In this document: positions 27,956 to 35,596 of the stretch, one piece after another
Position numbering within the stretch: position 1 is the first letter of the stretch
Layout: every line of letters begins with the position of its first letter
Assembly: GCA_003222305.1 (NCBI GenBank)
Contig: QHVQ01000038.1
Location: forward strand, 722 to 45,785
Direction of reading: 5' to 3'
From: Acidobacteriota bacterium
Lineage (GTDB): Bacteria > Acidobacteriota > Polarisedimenticolia > Gp22-AA2 > AA152
DNA length: 45,064 bases
Made by a program: the position numbers and the translations under genes
The notes under the pieces: model-generated
Databases searched by the model: none
What the model was told of the DNA's origin: nothing
The model's input: only the letters and a program-made list of their open reading frames with translations

Positions 27956-28813
27956 GTGCACCCCGGATCACGGTTGCGACCCCTCGTCTGGATCTTGGGG
28001 GTGTTGCTGCCTGCCGTGGGCTGTGCCACGACCCACACGCCGGATCTCACGGCCGACGTCGCCACGCTGAACAGCCGCGTGTCGCAGCTCCAGAAGGAAC
28101 TGGAGGAGAGCCTCGCCTCCACACAACCCGGCTCCACCGCTTCCAGGGCGAGCCCGGGAGCTGCAGTCCCCGGCACCGATCTGGCCGCACTGGACGCCCG
28201 CATCGCCTCGCTGGAGACGGAAATCGCCGCCGTTCGCCAGCGCCTCGACGATTCGCTGGCACGGATGGATTCTCTGTCGCAGGATCTTCAAGCCACGCGG
28301 GAGATGGCCATGCGGGTCCAGGCGCCTCGGATGTCCCCGACCCAGCCTCCCCCGGGTGATGGCGAAGAGCCGAGCCCCATGGCGTCCGAGGGATCCTCCA
28401 CCGGACTGGAAGATCGTCCGGGACCCGAGGCTTCGCTCGAAGACATCTTCAGCGCCGCCTACGCAGACTATGCCAAAGGGAACTACCCTCTGGCGCTGGC
28501 CGGCTTCCAGGAATTCCTGAAGAGGTATCCGACCAGCGAGCTGGCGGACAATGCACAATTTTGGATCGCCGAGTCGTCCTACGCCCAGGGAGATTTCCTG
28601 ACCGCCGAGGCGCAGTACAGGCTGGTGGTAGAGAAGTATCCCAAGGGCGACCGTGTTCCGGCGGCGCTCCTCAAGCGCGGGCTATGCCTCATGGCGCTCG
28701 ACCGAAAGGCAGACGGGGTGGTTGTTTTGCAGCATCTCATCCAGACCTTCCCGACCAGCGACGAAGCCTCTCTGGCGCGGCAGCGGTTGGAAGAAATGGG
28801 TGTCAAACCTTAA
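27956..28813 (+). CDS. cpoB: Tol-Pal associated protein CpoB/YbgF, lipoprotein form
   Basis: This is a 285-residue protein with an N-terminal signal ending in PAVGC (C23), so it is probably a lipoprotein rather than the soluble periplasmic form known in E. coli. A coiled-coil (about 30-120) and a Pro-rich linker precede three TPR repeats (about 155-285, including AYADYAKGNYPLALAGFQEFLKR in two pieces). CpoB coordinates Tol activity with peptidoglycan synthesis in studied species. The start is GTG, three bases after pal. Confidence 0.9.
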   Translation: MHPGSRLRPLVWILGVLLPAVGCATTHTPDLTADVATLNSRVSQLQKELEESLASTQPGSTASRASPGAAVPGTDLAALDARIASLETEIAAVRQRLDDSLARMDSLSQDLQATREMAMRVQAPRMSPTQPPPGDGEEPSPMASEGSSTGLEDRPGPEASLEDIFSAAYADYAKGNYPLALAGFQEFLKRYPTSELADNAQFWIAESSYAQGDFLTAEAQYRLVVEKYPKGDRVPAALLKRGLCLMALDRKADGVVVLQHLIQTFPTSDEASLARQRLEEMGVKP

Positions 28814-28831
28814 CGAGACAGGGAGAAGGAT

Positions 28832-29107
28832 TTGGCCAATACCAAGAGCGCGATCAAGAACATTCGCAAGAACGAGCGCCGCCGGGCGGTGAACAAAGCC
28901 CGCAAGGCTACGCTGAGGACCCAGATCAAGAAGCTCCGGACCCTGGTCAAAGCCAAGAATACGGAGGCGGCCGCCAAGGAGCTGGTGACGACCGTCTCCG
29001 TCATCGACCGTTCCATCCGGAAGGGAATACTGCATAAGAACACCGCCGGACGGTACAAGTCCCGACTCACACGATCGGTGCGGAGTCTTTCCGCCCCCCG
29101 TGCTTGA
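28832..29107 (+). CDS. rpsT: Ribosomal protein bS20
   Basis: This is a 91-residue basic 30S ribosomal protein. It begins MANTKSAIKNIRKNERRR and has the typical three-helix composition. Its start codon is TTG with a GGGAGAAGGA purine tract just upstream. A UUG start is also known in E. coli rpsT, where it takes part in autoregulation. It is the last gene of the tol operon, and its stop lies 17 bases from the end of convergent rtcB with no visible terminator. Confidence 0.96.
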   Translation: MANTKSAIKNIRKNERRRAVNKARKATLRTQIKKLRTLVKAKNTEAAAKELVTTVSVIDRSIRKGILHKNTAGRYKSRLTRSVRSLSAPRA

Positions 29108-29124
29108 CTGGCTGCGCGGAAGAC

Positions 29125-30579
29125 CTACCCTTTGATGACACCTGCGGGAACCAGCCGGGCAACCTTCTTGGAGAGACCCGCGCGGTCACAGACATCCACC
29201 ACTCGGGCGACATCTTTATACGCCTCCGGCATCTCCTCTAAAAGGGTCATTCTCCCCTCGGAGCGAACGACGATGCCCCGGTCCTCCAGTTCACGCACCA
29301 GGGAGCGATGCCGGCCCGCCTTGCGGGCGGCGGCGCGACTGAGAACACGGCCGGCTCCGTGGCAGGTGGAACCGAACGTTTCCTTATAAGCCCTTTCCGT
29401 TCCCACCAACACGTAGGAATACCGCCCCATGTCACCGGGGATGAGCACGGGTTGGCCCACTGCTCGGTAAGCGGCCGGGGTCTCCGGGTGCCCGGGCGGG
29501 AACGCCCGGGTCGCTCCCTTGCGGTGAACGCAGAGGCGGCGCTTCCTTCCGTCCACTTCGTGCTCTTCCATCTTGGCTATGTTGTGGCAGACATCGTAGA
29601 CCACTGAAAGCCCCGCCTCCCGCGGGCTCAGCCCCAGGACCTCCTCGAAGATGCGGCGGACGAACGCGGTGATCACCTGCCGGTTGGCGAAGGCGAAATT
29701 TGCCGCCGCCGACATGGCCCGGAGGTAACGCTCGCCTTCTTCGGAGACCAGAGGTGCACAGCACAGTTGGCGGTCGGGAAGGAGGATGCCGTACTTGTCG
29801 GCGGCGCGGAGCATCGCCGCGATGAAATCATCGCACACCTGATAGCCAAGGCCTCGGGATCCCGTGTGGATGATCACGGTGATGGCGTCTTGCTCGAGCC
29901 TCAGGGCGCGGGCGGCCTTTTCATCATAAATATCGGCCACGTACCCGATTTCCACGAAATGGTTACCGGAGCCCAACGTGCCGAGCTGATTGCGCCCGCG
30001 CTCCACGGCCCGGTCCGAGACCTCCTCGGGATCGGCTCCGCCGATCCGACCTCCCGCTTCGATGGCGTCGAGATCGGCGCCCAGGCCAAATCCTTGGGAG
30101 ATGGCCCAGGAGGCGCCCTTCAACAGCACCTCCCGCAACTCTTTCGCTTCTAAGCGCAAGTCCTTCCGGTGGGATCCCACTCCCGATGGAACGTTTCGGA
30201 AGAGGCTCTCCACCAAATCTTTCATCCGGGGCTTGACGGCTTCGCGGCTCAGACCTGAGCGCAGCAGGCGCACCCCTCAATTGATGTCGTACCCGACTCC
30301 ACCCGGAGAGACGACCCCTTCCTCAGCATCGAAGGCGGCCACGCCCCCGATGGGAAACCCGTAGCCCCAGTGAATGTCGGGCATGGCATAGGAAGCCCGC
30401 ACGATGCCCGGCAATTGGGCGACGTTGGCAACCTGGACGAGGCTCATGTCGTCGATCATCGTCTCCATCATCGCCGCATCGGCGTAAACGATTCCCGGAA
30501 CCCTCATCCCCGGCAAGGGCCCCACCTGAAAGCGGCACTCATCGATCTGCTTCACTGGGGGTCGCCGATTTTCGCTCAT
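29125..30579 (-). CDS. rtcB: RNA-splicing ligase RtcB with in-frame UGA at the catalytic cysteine (candidate selenoprotein)
   Basis: RtcB joins RNA 2',3'-cyclic phosphate (or 3'-phosphate) ends to 5'-OH ends using GTP and Mn2+. From the ATG at 30579 (GGGGAG upstream), 100 codons run to [10 protein letters not shown]. Then comes TGA (30279-30277), and the same frame continues [10 protein letters not shown] to the stop at 29125, giving 484 residues if the TGA is read. The family motif is GYDINCGVRL, so the TGA replaces the metal-binding cysteine (Cys98 in Pyrococcus horikoshii). All other key residues stand at a constant offset: D98, N206/H207 (GSGNHF), H238 (HTGSRG), H332 (VCHNIAK) and the guanylylated H407 (CHGAGR). 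A SECIS-like hairpin follows the TGA. Selenocysteine is the best reading; a sequencing error or nonsense mutation is possible. It follows archease by 14 bases. Confidence 0.85.
30243..30279 (-). promoter_or_regulatory. Candidate bacterial SECIS element after the rtcB UGA
   Basis: On the minus strand the TGA is followed by 16 bases and then the perfect stem GCTCA / TGAGC closed by the four-base loop GGTC. Allowing a single bulged C, the stem extends by TGC / GCG (30263 to 30243), eight pairs in all. The loop starts 22 bases after the TGA and has G in its first two positions. Both properties match known bacterial SECIS hairpins (loop 16-37 bases downstream, G near the loop start). GGGG right after the TGA could also pair with CCCC about 45 bases downstream. 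Folded by eye only. Confidence 0.6.
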
Positions 30580-30593
30580 CGTCTTCTCTCCCC

Positions 30594-31031
30594 TTAGACG
30601 TCGAATAGAACGCGGGCGACGAGGTTTTGCGGCCCGGGTTCGATGCAAAGCATGTGATAGGTGGCGGCCTTGAGTCCCGTGCGCGGCACGTGACGGGTCG
30701 CTTCGAAGGCTTCGCCGAGAAGCACCGCCCGCAACCGGAAAGCACCATCGATCTCCACCTCCACTCGTTTCCAGAGAAATTCCTCCACCTCCCTGAGGAA
30801 GATCAGTTCGTTGAGCCAGCGCACCAGCAGGATCTCGCGATCCCGCTCGTCGAGCAGCACTACCCGGTAGAGTGTCTCGGCCACCGGAGCCGGATCGTAC
30901 AGAAGATCGGCCAGTGCCGCGCCGGCGCGGGCGAACAGCTCCGCCAAGTCTGCGGCCCGCACCTCGATTCCAAGATCCGCCGTATGCTCCAGCAAGCGGT
31001 ACTCGACCGGTGACTCGCAGCAGGCCTTCAT
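30594..31031 (-). CDS. Archease (RtcB activator)
   Basis: Archease speeds RtcB guanylylation and allows multiple turnover. The 145-residue product has the family signature [15 protein letters not shown] near the N-terminus, ALADLLYDP, a central [11 protein letters not shown] and a C-terminal [11 protein letters not shown]. The conserved metal-binding aspartate of HTAD is present. Its ATG overlaps the rnr stop as ATGA, and rtcB starts 14 bases after its stop. The gene order archease-rtcB strongly supports an active ligase. Confidence 0.93.
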   Translation of the reverse strand: MKACCESPVEYRLLEHTADLGIEVRAADLAELFARAGAALADLLYDPAPVAETLYRVVLLDERDREILLVRWLNELIFLREVEEFLWKRVEVEIDGAFRLRAVLLGEAFEATRHVPRTGLKAATYHMLCIEPGPQNLVARVLFDV

Positions 31032-33229
31032 GGGGTTTTCTGCCTCCCTCCCGGCCCGCTCCGCGGCGCGTCGGCGGGTGAAAAATCCACCCGGCGCTGC
31101 GGCTCATTGACTCGATCCAGGCGCACCCGGAACGGGGCCCCCATCCGGTAGACAATGCCAGCCCTCTCCCCCCTGAGGATCTGCTTCCGCTCCTCAAAAT
31201 GGTAGCGGTCCCTGGGCAGAGTCGAGAGGTGGACCAGCCCCTCCACGAACACTTCGGGAATCTCCACGAAGAATCCGAAAGGGGTGATGGAGGAGATGAA
31301 GCCGTTGAAGATCTCTCCCACGCGCTGCGCCATGTAGGCCAGCTTCCTCCATTCCACCACCTCCCACTCCGCCTCGTCGGCCGTCCTCTCGGTGCGGGAA
31401 GACTGGAGAGCGATGGGGGGAAGGATCCCTCGCAGCCTTTCCATCCGCTCTTCATCCAGCCGGCCCGAGCGCAGCACCTTCTTGAGAATCCGATGAACCA
31501 TCAAGTCGGGATAGCGACGAATAGGCGATGTGAAGTGGGTGTACGTGGAGGTGCCCAGTCCGAAATGAAGGCCCCGTTCGGCGCTGTAACGAGCCAGCTT
31601 CATCGCCCGGAGCATCGCCCGCGAGAGAAACCGGAACTCGGGCTTTCCTTCCAGCCGATCCAGGGCCTCCTGAAAGTGGAAGGGCTGGAGAGCCTCGTAG
31701 GGCTCCGGAAGCCGAAGGCCGAAGGCCGCGAGAAGTTCGTTGAGACGGGCGATCTTGATCGGGTCCGGCCGCTCGTGGACCCGATAGAGCGAAGGCACCC
31801 GAAGCGACAATAGGTGGCCCGCCACCGCCTCGTTGGCCGCCAGCATGAACTCCTCGATGATGCGGTGGGCCACGTTGCGTACCAGCGGCGCGATCCCCAG
31901 CGTCTCTCCCTGCACGTCGAGCAGAATCTCCGGCTCCGGAAGATCGAAGTCGATGCTCCCCCGCTGGCGACGCCTCGCGTTGAGGACCCTGCAGAGCTCC
32001 TCCATCAGCCGGAACTGTTCTACCAGGGGGGCATACCGCCGAAGGGCCTCCGGGTCCGAGGTCTCCAGAATCTTCGCCACGTCGGTGTAAGTCATCCGCG
32101 CACTGCTGCGGATGGCGCTCTCGGCGAAACGGGCCTGAAGAATCCGGCCGCCAGGATCGATGTCCAGGATCACCGAGAGGGTCAACCGATCCAAGCCGGG
32201 CTTCAGAGAGCACAGGTCGCTGGAGAGCTCCGGCGGAAGCATGGGAATGGCTGTCCCGGGAAAGTAAACGCTGGTTCCTCGCGCCAGCGCCTCCGCATCC
32301 AGCTCCGATCCCTCGCGGACGTAATGAGCCACGTCGGCGATGTGAACTCCGAGACGATAGTTTCCGCCCGGCAGCCGTTCCACCAGCACGGCATCGTCGA
32401 AATCCATGGCCGTCTCGCCATCGATGGTGACGATAGGGAGACTCCTGAAATCCTCTCGCTCGGAGATCGCATCCGGCGGGACTGGATTCGGCCAACGCCC
32501 GGCTTCCCGGAGAGCTTCTTCTGGGAACGCCTCGCGAAGTTCGTACTTCCGGATTACCGTGCGCAGGTCCATCCCCGGCTCGTCGGGATAGCCCAACACC
32601 TCCACTACGCGACCCCGCGCCGGGTGCCGCGACGAGGGGGGCTGCATCACCTCCACTCCCACCACCTGCCCGTCGCGCGCCCGGGAGGTTTCCCCCCGGC
32701 CGATGAAAATGCCCGCAGCGTAGGTTCGGTCATAGGCCTCCACCTGGTCTCCCTCCGGCCCGCTCCGAAAGATCCCCATGACCCGACGCCGTGAGGGCTC
32801 CACCAGCCGCACGATGACCGCTTCGTCTCTTCCGCGGCCGCGCCGGTGCACCACCCGCGCTTGTACCCGATCGCCGTGAAAGATCGAATCCAGGTTTCGC
32901 GGGTGGAGATAGAGGTCCTCCGAGCCTGAGTCGGGAACCAGGAAGCCGAACCCGTCCGGGTGACGCTGGACGCGACCAGTTACCAGTCCCTGCTGTCTGG
33001 GAAGACCGTATTGAGTCTTCCCCATTCGGACGATTTCCCCTTTCTCCACCAGCTCCCGGACCAGACGTTTGAAGGTCATGCGGTGGCGCTTGTCCACCTT
33101 GAGCCGACGGAGCAACTCCCGGAGGCTCACGGGAGCCACATCGGGTCGACTCAGGGCCTCGAGGAGCTCTTGTCGTCCGGGGAGGGGAGCTTCGTCTGCG
33201 GCGTGAGGATGTCTTCGGGATCGCGTCAA
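31028..33229 (-). CDS. rnr: Ribonuclease R (RNase II family exoribonuclease)
   Basis: This is a 733-residue processive 3'-5' exoribonuclease able to degrade structured RNA. In order it has an N-terminal winged-helix region (about 25-75), cold-shock domains ([17 protein letters not shown]), the RNB catalytic domain with the metal-binding aspartates ([25 protein letters not shown], and [17 protein letters not shown] near its end) and a C-terminal S1 domain ([15 protein letters not shown]). The start is TTG at 33229 with AGAGAGGA upstream. It is the first gene of an operon with archease and rtcB. Confidence 0.95.
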   Translation of the reverse strand: MTRSRRHPHAADEAPLPGRQELLEALSRPDVAPVSLRELLRRLKVDKRHRMTFKRLVRELVEKGEIVRMGKTQYGLPRQQGLVTGRVQRHPDGFGFLVPDSGSEDLYLHPRNLDSIFHGDRVQARVVHRRGRGRDEAVIVRLVEPSRRRVMGIFRSGPEGDQVEAYDRTYAAGIFIGRGETSRARDGQVVGVEVMQPPSSRHPARGRVVEVLGYPDEPGMDLRTVIRKYELREAFPEEALREAGRWPNPVPPDAISEREDFRSLPIVTIDGETAMDFDDAVLVERLPGGNYRLGVHIADVAHYVREGSELDAEALARGTSVYFPGTAIPMLPPELSSDLCSLKPGLDRLTLSVILDIDPGGRILQARFAESAIRSSARMTYTDVAKILETSDPEALRRYAPLVEQFRLMEELCRVLNARRRQRGSIDFDLPEPEILLDVQGETLGIAPLVRNVAHRIIEEFMLAANEAVAGHLLSLRVPSLYRVHERPDPIKIARLNELLAAFGLRLPEPYEALQPFHFQEALDRLEGKPEFRFLSRAMLRAMKLARYSAERGLHFGLGTSTYTHFTSPIRRYPDLMVHRILKKVLRSGRLDEERMERLRGILPPIALQSSRTERTADEAEWEVVEWRKLAYMAQRVGEIFNGFISSITPFGFFVEIPEVFVEGLVHLSTLPRDRYHFEERKQILRGERAGIVYRMGAPFRVRLDRVNEPQRRVDFSPADAPRSGPGGRQKTP

Positions 33230-33257
33230 GAGCTGATCCTCTCTAGTCTCTGCTGCA

Positions 33258-33266
33258 ATTTTAGCA
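33258..33266 (-). promoter_or_regulatory. Extended -10 promoter of rnr-archease-rtcB
   Basis: The minus strand reads TGC then TAAAAT (-10 at 33258-33263), 28 bases before the rnr TTG. The -35 is not convincing, which fits an extended -10 promoter. Confidence 0.5.
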
Positions 33267-33286
33267 CCCCGCGCGCTGCAAGTCGG

Positions 33287-33316
33287 TTGCGCGGGGAAGA
33301 GGTTTTGTTGTACAAG
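33287..33316 (+). promoter_or_regulatory. Possible promoter of tRNA-Leu
   Basis: TTGCGC (33287-33292), an 18-base spacer and TACAAG (33311-33316) precede the tRNA by 36 bases. Both hexamers are imperfect. Confidence 0.35.
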
Positions 33317-33352
33317 AATGTGCCTTTTCGCCTGAGAAGAGCACCGACGTGG

Positions 33353-33439
33353 GCCGAAGTGGTGAAATTGGCAAACACGCTAGATTCAGGGTCTAGTGCC
33401 CGCAAGGGCTTCGGGGTTCGAGTCCCCGCTTCGGCACCA
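33353..33439 (+). tRNA. tRNA-Leu, anticodon CAG
   Basis: This is an 87-base class II tRNA. The acceptor stem GCCGAAG pairs with CTTCGGC, followed by A and an encoded CCA. The anticodon stem CTAGA/TCTAG frames the loop TTCAGGG, giving CAG. A variable arm GTGCCCGCAAGGGCTT and a T arm with GGTTCGAGTCC are present. The long variable arm and CAG anticodon make leucine certain. It is not a selenocysteine tRNA, whose anticodon would be TCA. Confidence 0.97.
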
Positions 33440-33511
33440 TTCTTCCTTCCAGCCGCCAGGGTTTTCCGCGGAGAGCGTGCCGCATAGTCTCGTCCCTCCT
33501 CCTGTCTTCTG

Positions 33512-33541
33512 TTGAACCCTGCCGCGCGATTGCAGTAGACT
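33512..33541 (+). promoter_or_regulatory. Possible promoter of the small coiled-coil gene
   Basis: TTGAAC (33512-33517), an 18-base spacer and TAGACT (33536-33541) lie 34 bases before the ATG at 33576. Confidence 0.45.
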
Positions 33542-33575
33542 CTTTCGTGAACGGTTCCGTTTGCGAGGTGCCGAT

Positions 33576-33779
33576 ATGGTTCAGTGGAGTGAGAAAGATC
33601 TAGAAGAGTTTTCCGCGCTCATTAAGCGGGAGCGCGAGGCGCTGAACGAGTTCGAGCACCTGATGCGCCTGGTGCGTGATCAGTCGGAATCCCTGGAGAA
33701 CATCCAGCCCCGCATCCAGGAGCTCCTCAAGACCGTCAGCGACACCACCTCGCGGCTACAGCGGTTCCTGCAGTCCTGA
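33576..33779 (+). CDS. Small predicted coiled-coil protein, function unknown
   Basis: This is a 67-residue soluble acidic protein (MVQWSEKDLEEF...) that is helical throughout, with heptad-like spacing of Leu/Ile, so it is probably a short coiled-coil. It has no signal peptide or membrane segment. The ATG has GAGG seven bases upstream and a possible promoter at 33512-33541. A TTG five codons upstream is the alternative start. It converges on the PilZ gene with an 18-base gap. I do not recognise a family. Confidence 0.65.
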   Translation: MVQWSEKDLEEFSALIKREREALNEFEHLMRLVRDQSESLENIQPRIQELLKTVSDTTSRLQRFLQS

Positions 33780-33797
33780 GCGCTGCAGTCCCTGGGC

Positions 33798-34400
33798 TCA
33801 ATGTTCCCTGAGGAACGCCTTCACCGCGGTCTCCGCCTCATCACGCGTCCAGAAGGCTTCCCGGAAGACCGCTTCGGCCGAGCCCTCCGTCCGTGGAAGC
33901 TGGAACAGTCGGATGTAGATGGCTCCTCGGTACTCGGTCTGGATTACCTCGTAGGTGTTGCCCCCCCTTGTGCTTACCTGCCGGTGGCGCGTCACGCCCC
34001 CTCCCAGTTCGGTTTCCGTCGCTTTCGCCGGTGGCCCTTTCGGAACTGTGCGTTGAGGGTCGGGCGGAGCTTCAGCGTGTGCCACGGAGGATGCCACCGG
34101 GGCTGCCGGCCTCAGGAACTCGAGGCCCATGCCTCCCCGCAGGCTCCGGCGGAAGGCTGGCGGCAGCTCTTTCGACCACCGCACTACTCCGCGTACGGTC
34201 ACGGTCTTTTCCGGATATTCGATCTGCAGCGTCAAGACCGTGTGGGGTGGATAGATGACACTGGTTTGGAGGTAGATGCCGCTCTCCGAAACATCCTGGG
34301 AGTAGCCGTTGTGGGCTAGATCGCCGTGCCCGAATCGCACGACGCAGCGCTTCTTGACGCGATCGTGACGGCGCCGCTCGACCGCTTTTCTCTCGCTCAT
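33798..34400 (-). CDS. PilZ-domain protein with extra C-terminal region
   Basis: This is a 200-residue cytosolic protein. The N-terminal PilZ domain (about 5-100) has both cyclic-di-GMP binding motifs, RxxxR at R10-R14 (RRHDR) and DxSxxG at 36-41 (DVSESG). A Pro/Ala-rich linker (about 100-135) joins a C-terminal segment of about 60 residues (TYEVIQTEYRGAIYIRLFQ, then EAETAVKAFLREH) that I do not recognise. It is a likely receptor for the GGDEF protein's product. A perfect inverted repeat (TTTTTCT / AGAAAAA, 34400-34416) covers the ribosome binding region and might hide it. Confidence 0.88.
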   Translation of the reverse strand: MSERKAVERRRHDRVKKRCVVRFGHGDLAHNGYSQDVSESGIYLQTSVIYPPHTVLTLQIEYPEKTVTVRGVVRWSKELPPAFRRSLRGGMGLEFLRPAAPVASSVAHAEAPPDPQRTVPKGPPAKATETELGGGVTRHRQVSTRGGNTYEVIQTEYRGAIYIRLFQLPRTEGSAEAVFREAFWTRDEAETAVKAFLREH

Positions 34401-34416
34401 TTTTCTTCCAGAAAAA
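34400..34416. repeat. AT-rich inverted repeat over the PilZ gene translation start
   Basis: TTTTTCT and AGAAAAA form a perfect 7-base inverted repeat with a 3-base gap. It touches the ATG of the PilZ gene and includes its only purine tract. It could form a weak hairpin or bind a protein. The AT-richness stands out in this GC-rich region. Confidence 0.4.
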
Positions 34417-34490
34417 TCTTGACCGTGCGTCGCTGCGGGTGCATATTCGTCGCCTGGGAATCCTCCTCATTCTTCCGAGGTACCGGCGCC

Positions 34491-34706
34491 GTGACGCTCT
34501 TCTGTCTCGCAGAGAATCTGTCTATGCGTGTAGGCCGGGATGGCGTGTGGATCTGGGCACCCTCGGTTTCCCCTCGTCCCATCCACCTGGACGCCCGGAC
34601 GCTCGCTGAGATGGGGCTGCGACTGGCGGTCGCTCTGGGGGAAGGCTCCGCACCCCCCGCGCTCGCGACTAGTCCGCGTCCTTCGGATCAGAGCCGAAAC
34701 GCTTGA
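34491..34706 (+). CDS. Possible small hypothetical protein
   Basis: This is a possible 71-residue protein starting at GTG, with GAGG about 10 bases upstream. Its codons favour G/C at the third position, as real genes here do. It contains VGRDGVWIWAPS and PIHLDARTLAEMGLRLAVALGEG. It overlaps the 3' end of the convergent NYN gene by 38 bases. Without it, the roughly 270 bases between the PilZ and NYN genes hold nothing else. No family is recognised. Confidence 0.35.
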   Translation: MTLFCLAENLSMRVGRDGVWIWAPSVSPRPIHLDARTLAEMGLRLAVALGEGSAPPALATSPRPSDQSRNA

Positions 34707-35166
34707 GCCAATACTCCAACTCTTCCGAAGACGAGGTAGCGGGCTTTTCTTCGTGGCGTCTCACGCCCTTCGGGCCGATGCGCTTCAGGCGACGCAGAAA
34801 CGTCTCGGAGGAAATCCATCGCACACCCTCGGCTCGAGCGACGCGGCCGATGTCCTTCTTGTCCGACGTGACGACCGAGAGGGACCCCCGCTTCGGCTCC
34901 CTCTCGATGATTTCCAGAATCACCTGATCGGCTGTCCGGGGCCCCCGGGAAAACCTCACTTGGATGCCGGGCCGGCCGGGAGGATTTCGACGGTCTCTGG
35001 CCCCCTGCCCGTCGAAGACCACGAGGATTTCCATCTCCGCGGTCCGGTAGGCAGCAATGCGATCGAGAAGTTCTTCTCTGGCCTCCTCCAGGCTTCGCTC
35101 CGCTAAGTTCTTCAGGACGCCGTCCTTGTACAAGAGGTTGTATCCGTCGATGAGAATCTTTTCCAT
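34669..35166 (-). CDS. NYN-domain (YacP-like) putative ribonuclease
   Basis: This is a 165-residue PIN-like NYN protein. Conserved acidic positions include ILIDGYNLLY at the N-terminus, VVFDGQGARD around residue 50, TADQVILEII and VVTSDKKDIGRVA. Together these would form the metal-dependent nuclease site. The Bacillus homologue (YacP/Rae1) cleaves mRNA on the ribosome. The ATG at 35166 matches the family start; the longer upstream frame is rejected. There is no Shine-Dalgarno sequence. The promoter at 35176-35204 predicts a transcript that begins only a few bases before the ATG. Confidence 0.85.
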   Translation of the reverse strand: MEKILIDGYNLLYKDGVLKNLAERSLEEAREELLDRIAAYRTAEMEILVVFDGQGARDRRNPPGRPGIQVRFSRGPRTADQVILEIIEREPKRGSLSVVTSDKKDIGRVARAEGVRWISSETFLRRLKRIGPKGVRRHEEKPATSSSEELEYWLKRFGSDPKDAD

Positions 35167-35175
35167 GATCGTCGC

Positions 35176-35204
35176 CTTATAGCATGCGGCTCCCGGCCCC
35201 GCAA
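35176..35204 (-). promoter_or_regulatory. Promoter of the NYN gene, near-leaderless
   Basis: The minus strand has TTGCGG (35199-35204), a 17-base spacer ending in TGC, and TATAAG (35176-35181). The -10 ends only 9 bases before the ATG, so the 5' leader should be about 2-4 bases. Confidence 0.6.
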
Positions 35205-35216
35205 GCGCCGGAGGAT

Positions 35217-35246
35217 TTGACTGATGACAAGGCGCTCCCTTACAAT
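35217..35246 (+). promoter_or_regulatory. Promoter of the small membrane protein gene
   Basis: TTGACT (35217-35222), an 18-base spacer and TACAAT (35241-35246) lie 28 bases before the TTG start at 35274. It is divergent from the NYN promoter. Confidence 0.65.
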
Positions 35247-35273
35247 CAAGCCTCTGTGCAAGGGGAGGGATCC

Positions 35274-35480
35274 TTGGCGGAACGGAAAGCGAATCGAGCA
35301 AAGAGCGGTGCCACCCAGGCGACGGGACGGAAAGAACCAGCCGCCAATTTGATCCCCGCAAACCCCCTGAGCGCCCGAGAGGCGCTCATTCAAGTCGCTC
35401 TACTTATCGGCATCCCTCTGATCCTGCTGCTGCTGGCCCGTATTCTCCTCCACCAGTTCCTTCCCTCCCTGGGCTATTAG
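35274..35480 (+). CDS. Small single-pass membrane protein, function unknown
   Basis: This is a 68-residue protein. A basic, polar N-terminal half (MAERKANRAKSG) precedes one strongly hydrophobic helix near the C-terminus (ALIQVALLIGIPLILLLLAR). The TTG start is supported by GGGGAGGG four bases upstream and by the promoter at 35217-35246. An earlier ATG at 35184 lies upstream of that promoter and is rejected. No family is recognised. Confidence 0.6.
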   Translation: MAERKANRAKSGATQATGRKEPAANLIPANPLSAREALIQVALLIGIPLILLLLARILLHQFLPSLGY

Positions 35481-35521
35481 AGGCCCACCGCAAGAAGCGA
35501 CGACCCGCCACAAGAGATTTC

Positions 35522-35551
35522 TTGACACCGCCGGAATCGATTGATTAGCAT
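35522..35551 (+). promoter_or_regulatory. Promoter of the 35597-39787 cluster
   Basis: A consensus TTGACA -35 (35522-35527), an 18-base spacer and TAGCAT (35546-35551) lie 45 bases before the GTG at 35597. Confidence 0.6.
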
Positions 35552-35596
35552 GGCTGGGCCCGCCGCGCCTCATGCGGCATCCTCCGGAGGCTCTCC

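Noticed and set aside
29105-29130. A bidirectional terminator between convergent rpsT and rtcB
   Set aside because: Only 17 bases separate the stops and no stem-loop with T tracts is present. The same holds at 33780-33797 and 39788-39794.
30277-30279. UGA in rtcB as a sign of an altered genetic code (UGA read as Trp or Gly)
   Set aside because: TGA is the normal stop of many intact neighbours (alaS, pilT, lnt, slipin, rnr, tolR and others) and prfB (RF2) is present, so UGA terminates in this genome.
29125-30579. rtcB as two separate genes or a simple pseudogene
   Set aside because: The second half would start at a GTG with no ribosome binding site and would lack the N-terminal metal ligands. 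The single interruption lies exactly at the catalytic cysteine with no other damage.
33353-33439. The tRNA as a possible selC (tRNA-Sec) that would explain the recoded UGA
   Set aside because: The anticodon is CAG in a 7-base loop with a standard 7-pair acceptor stem, so it is tRNA-Leu.
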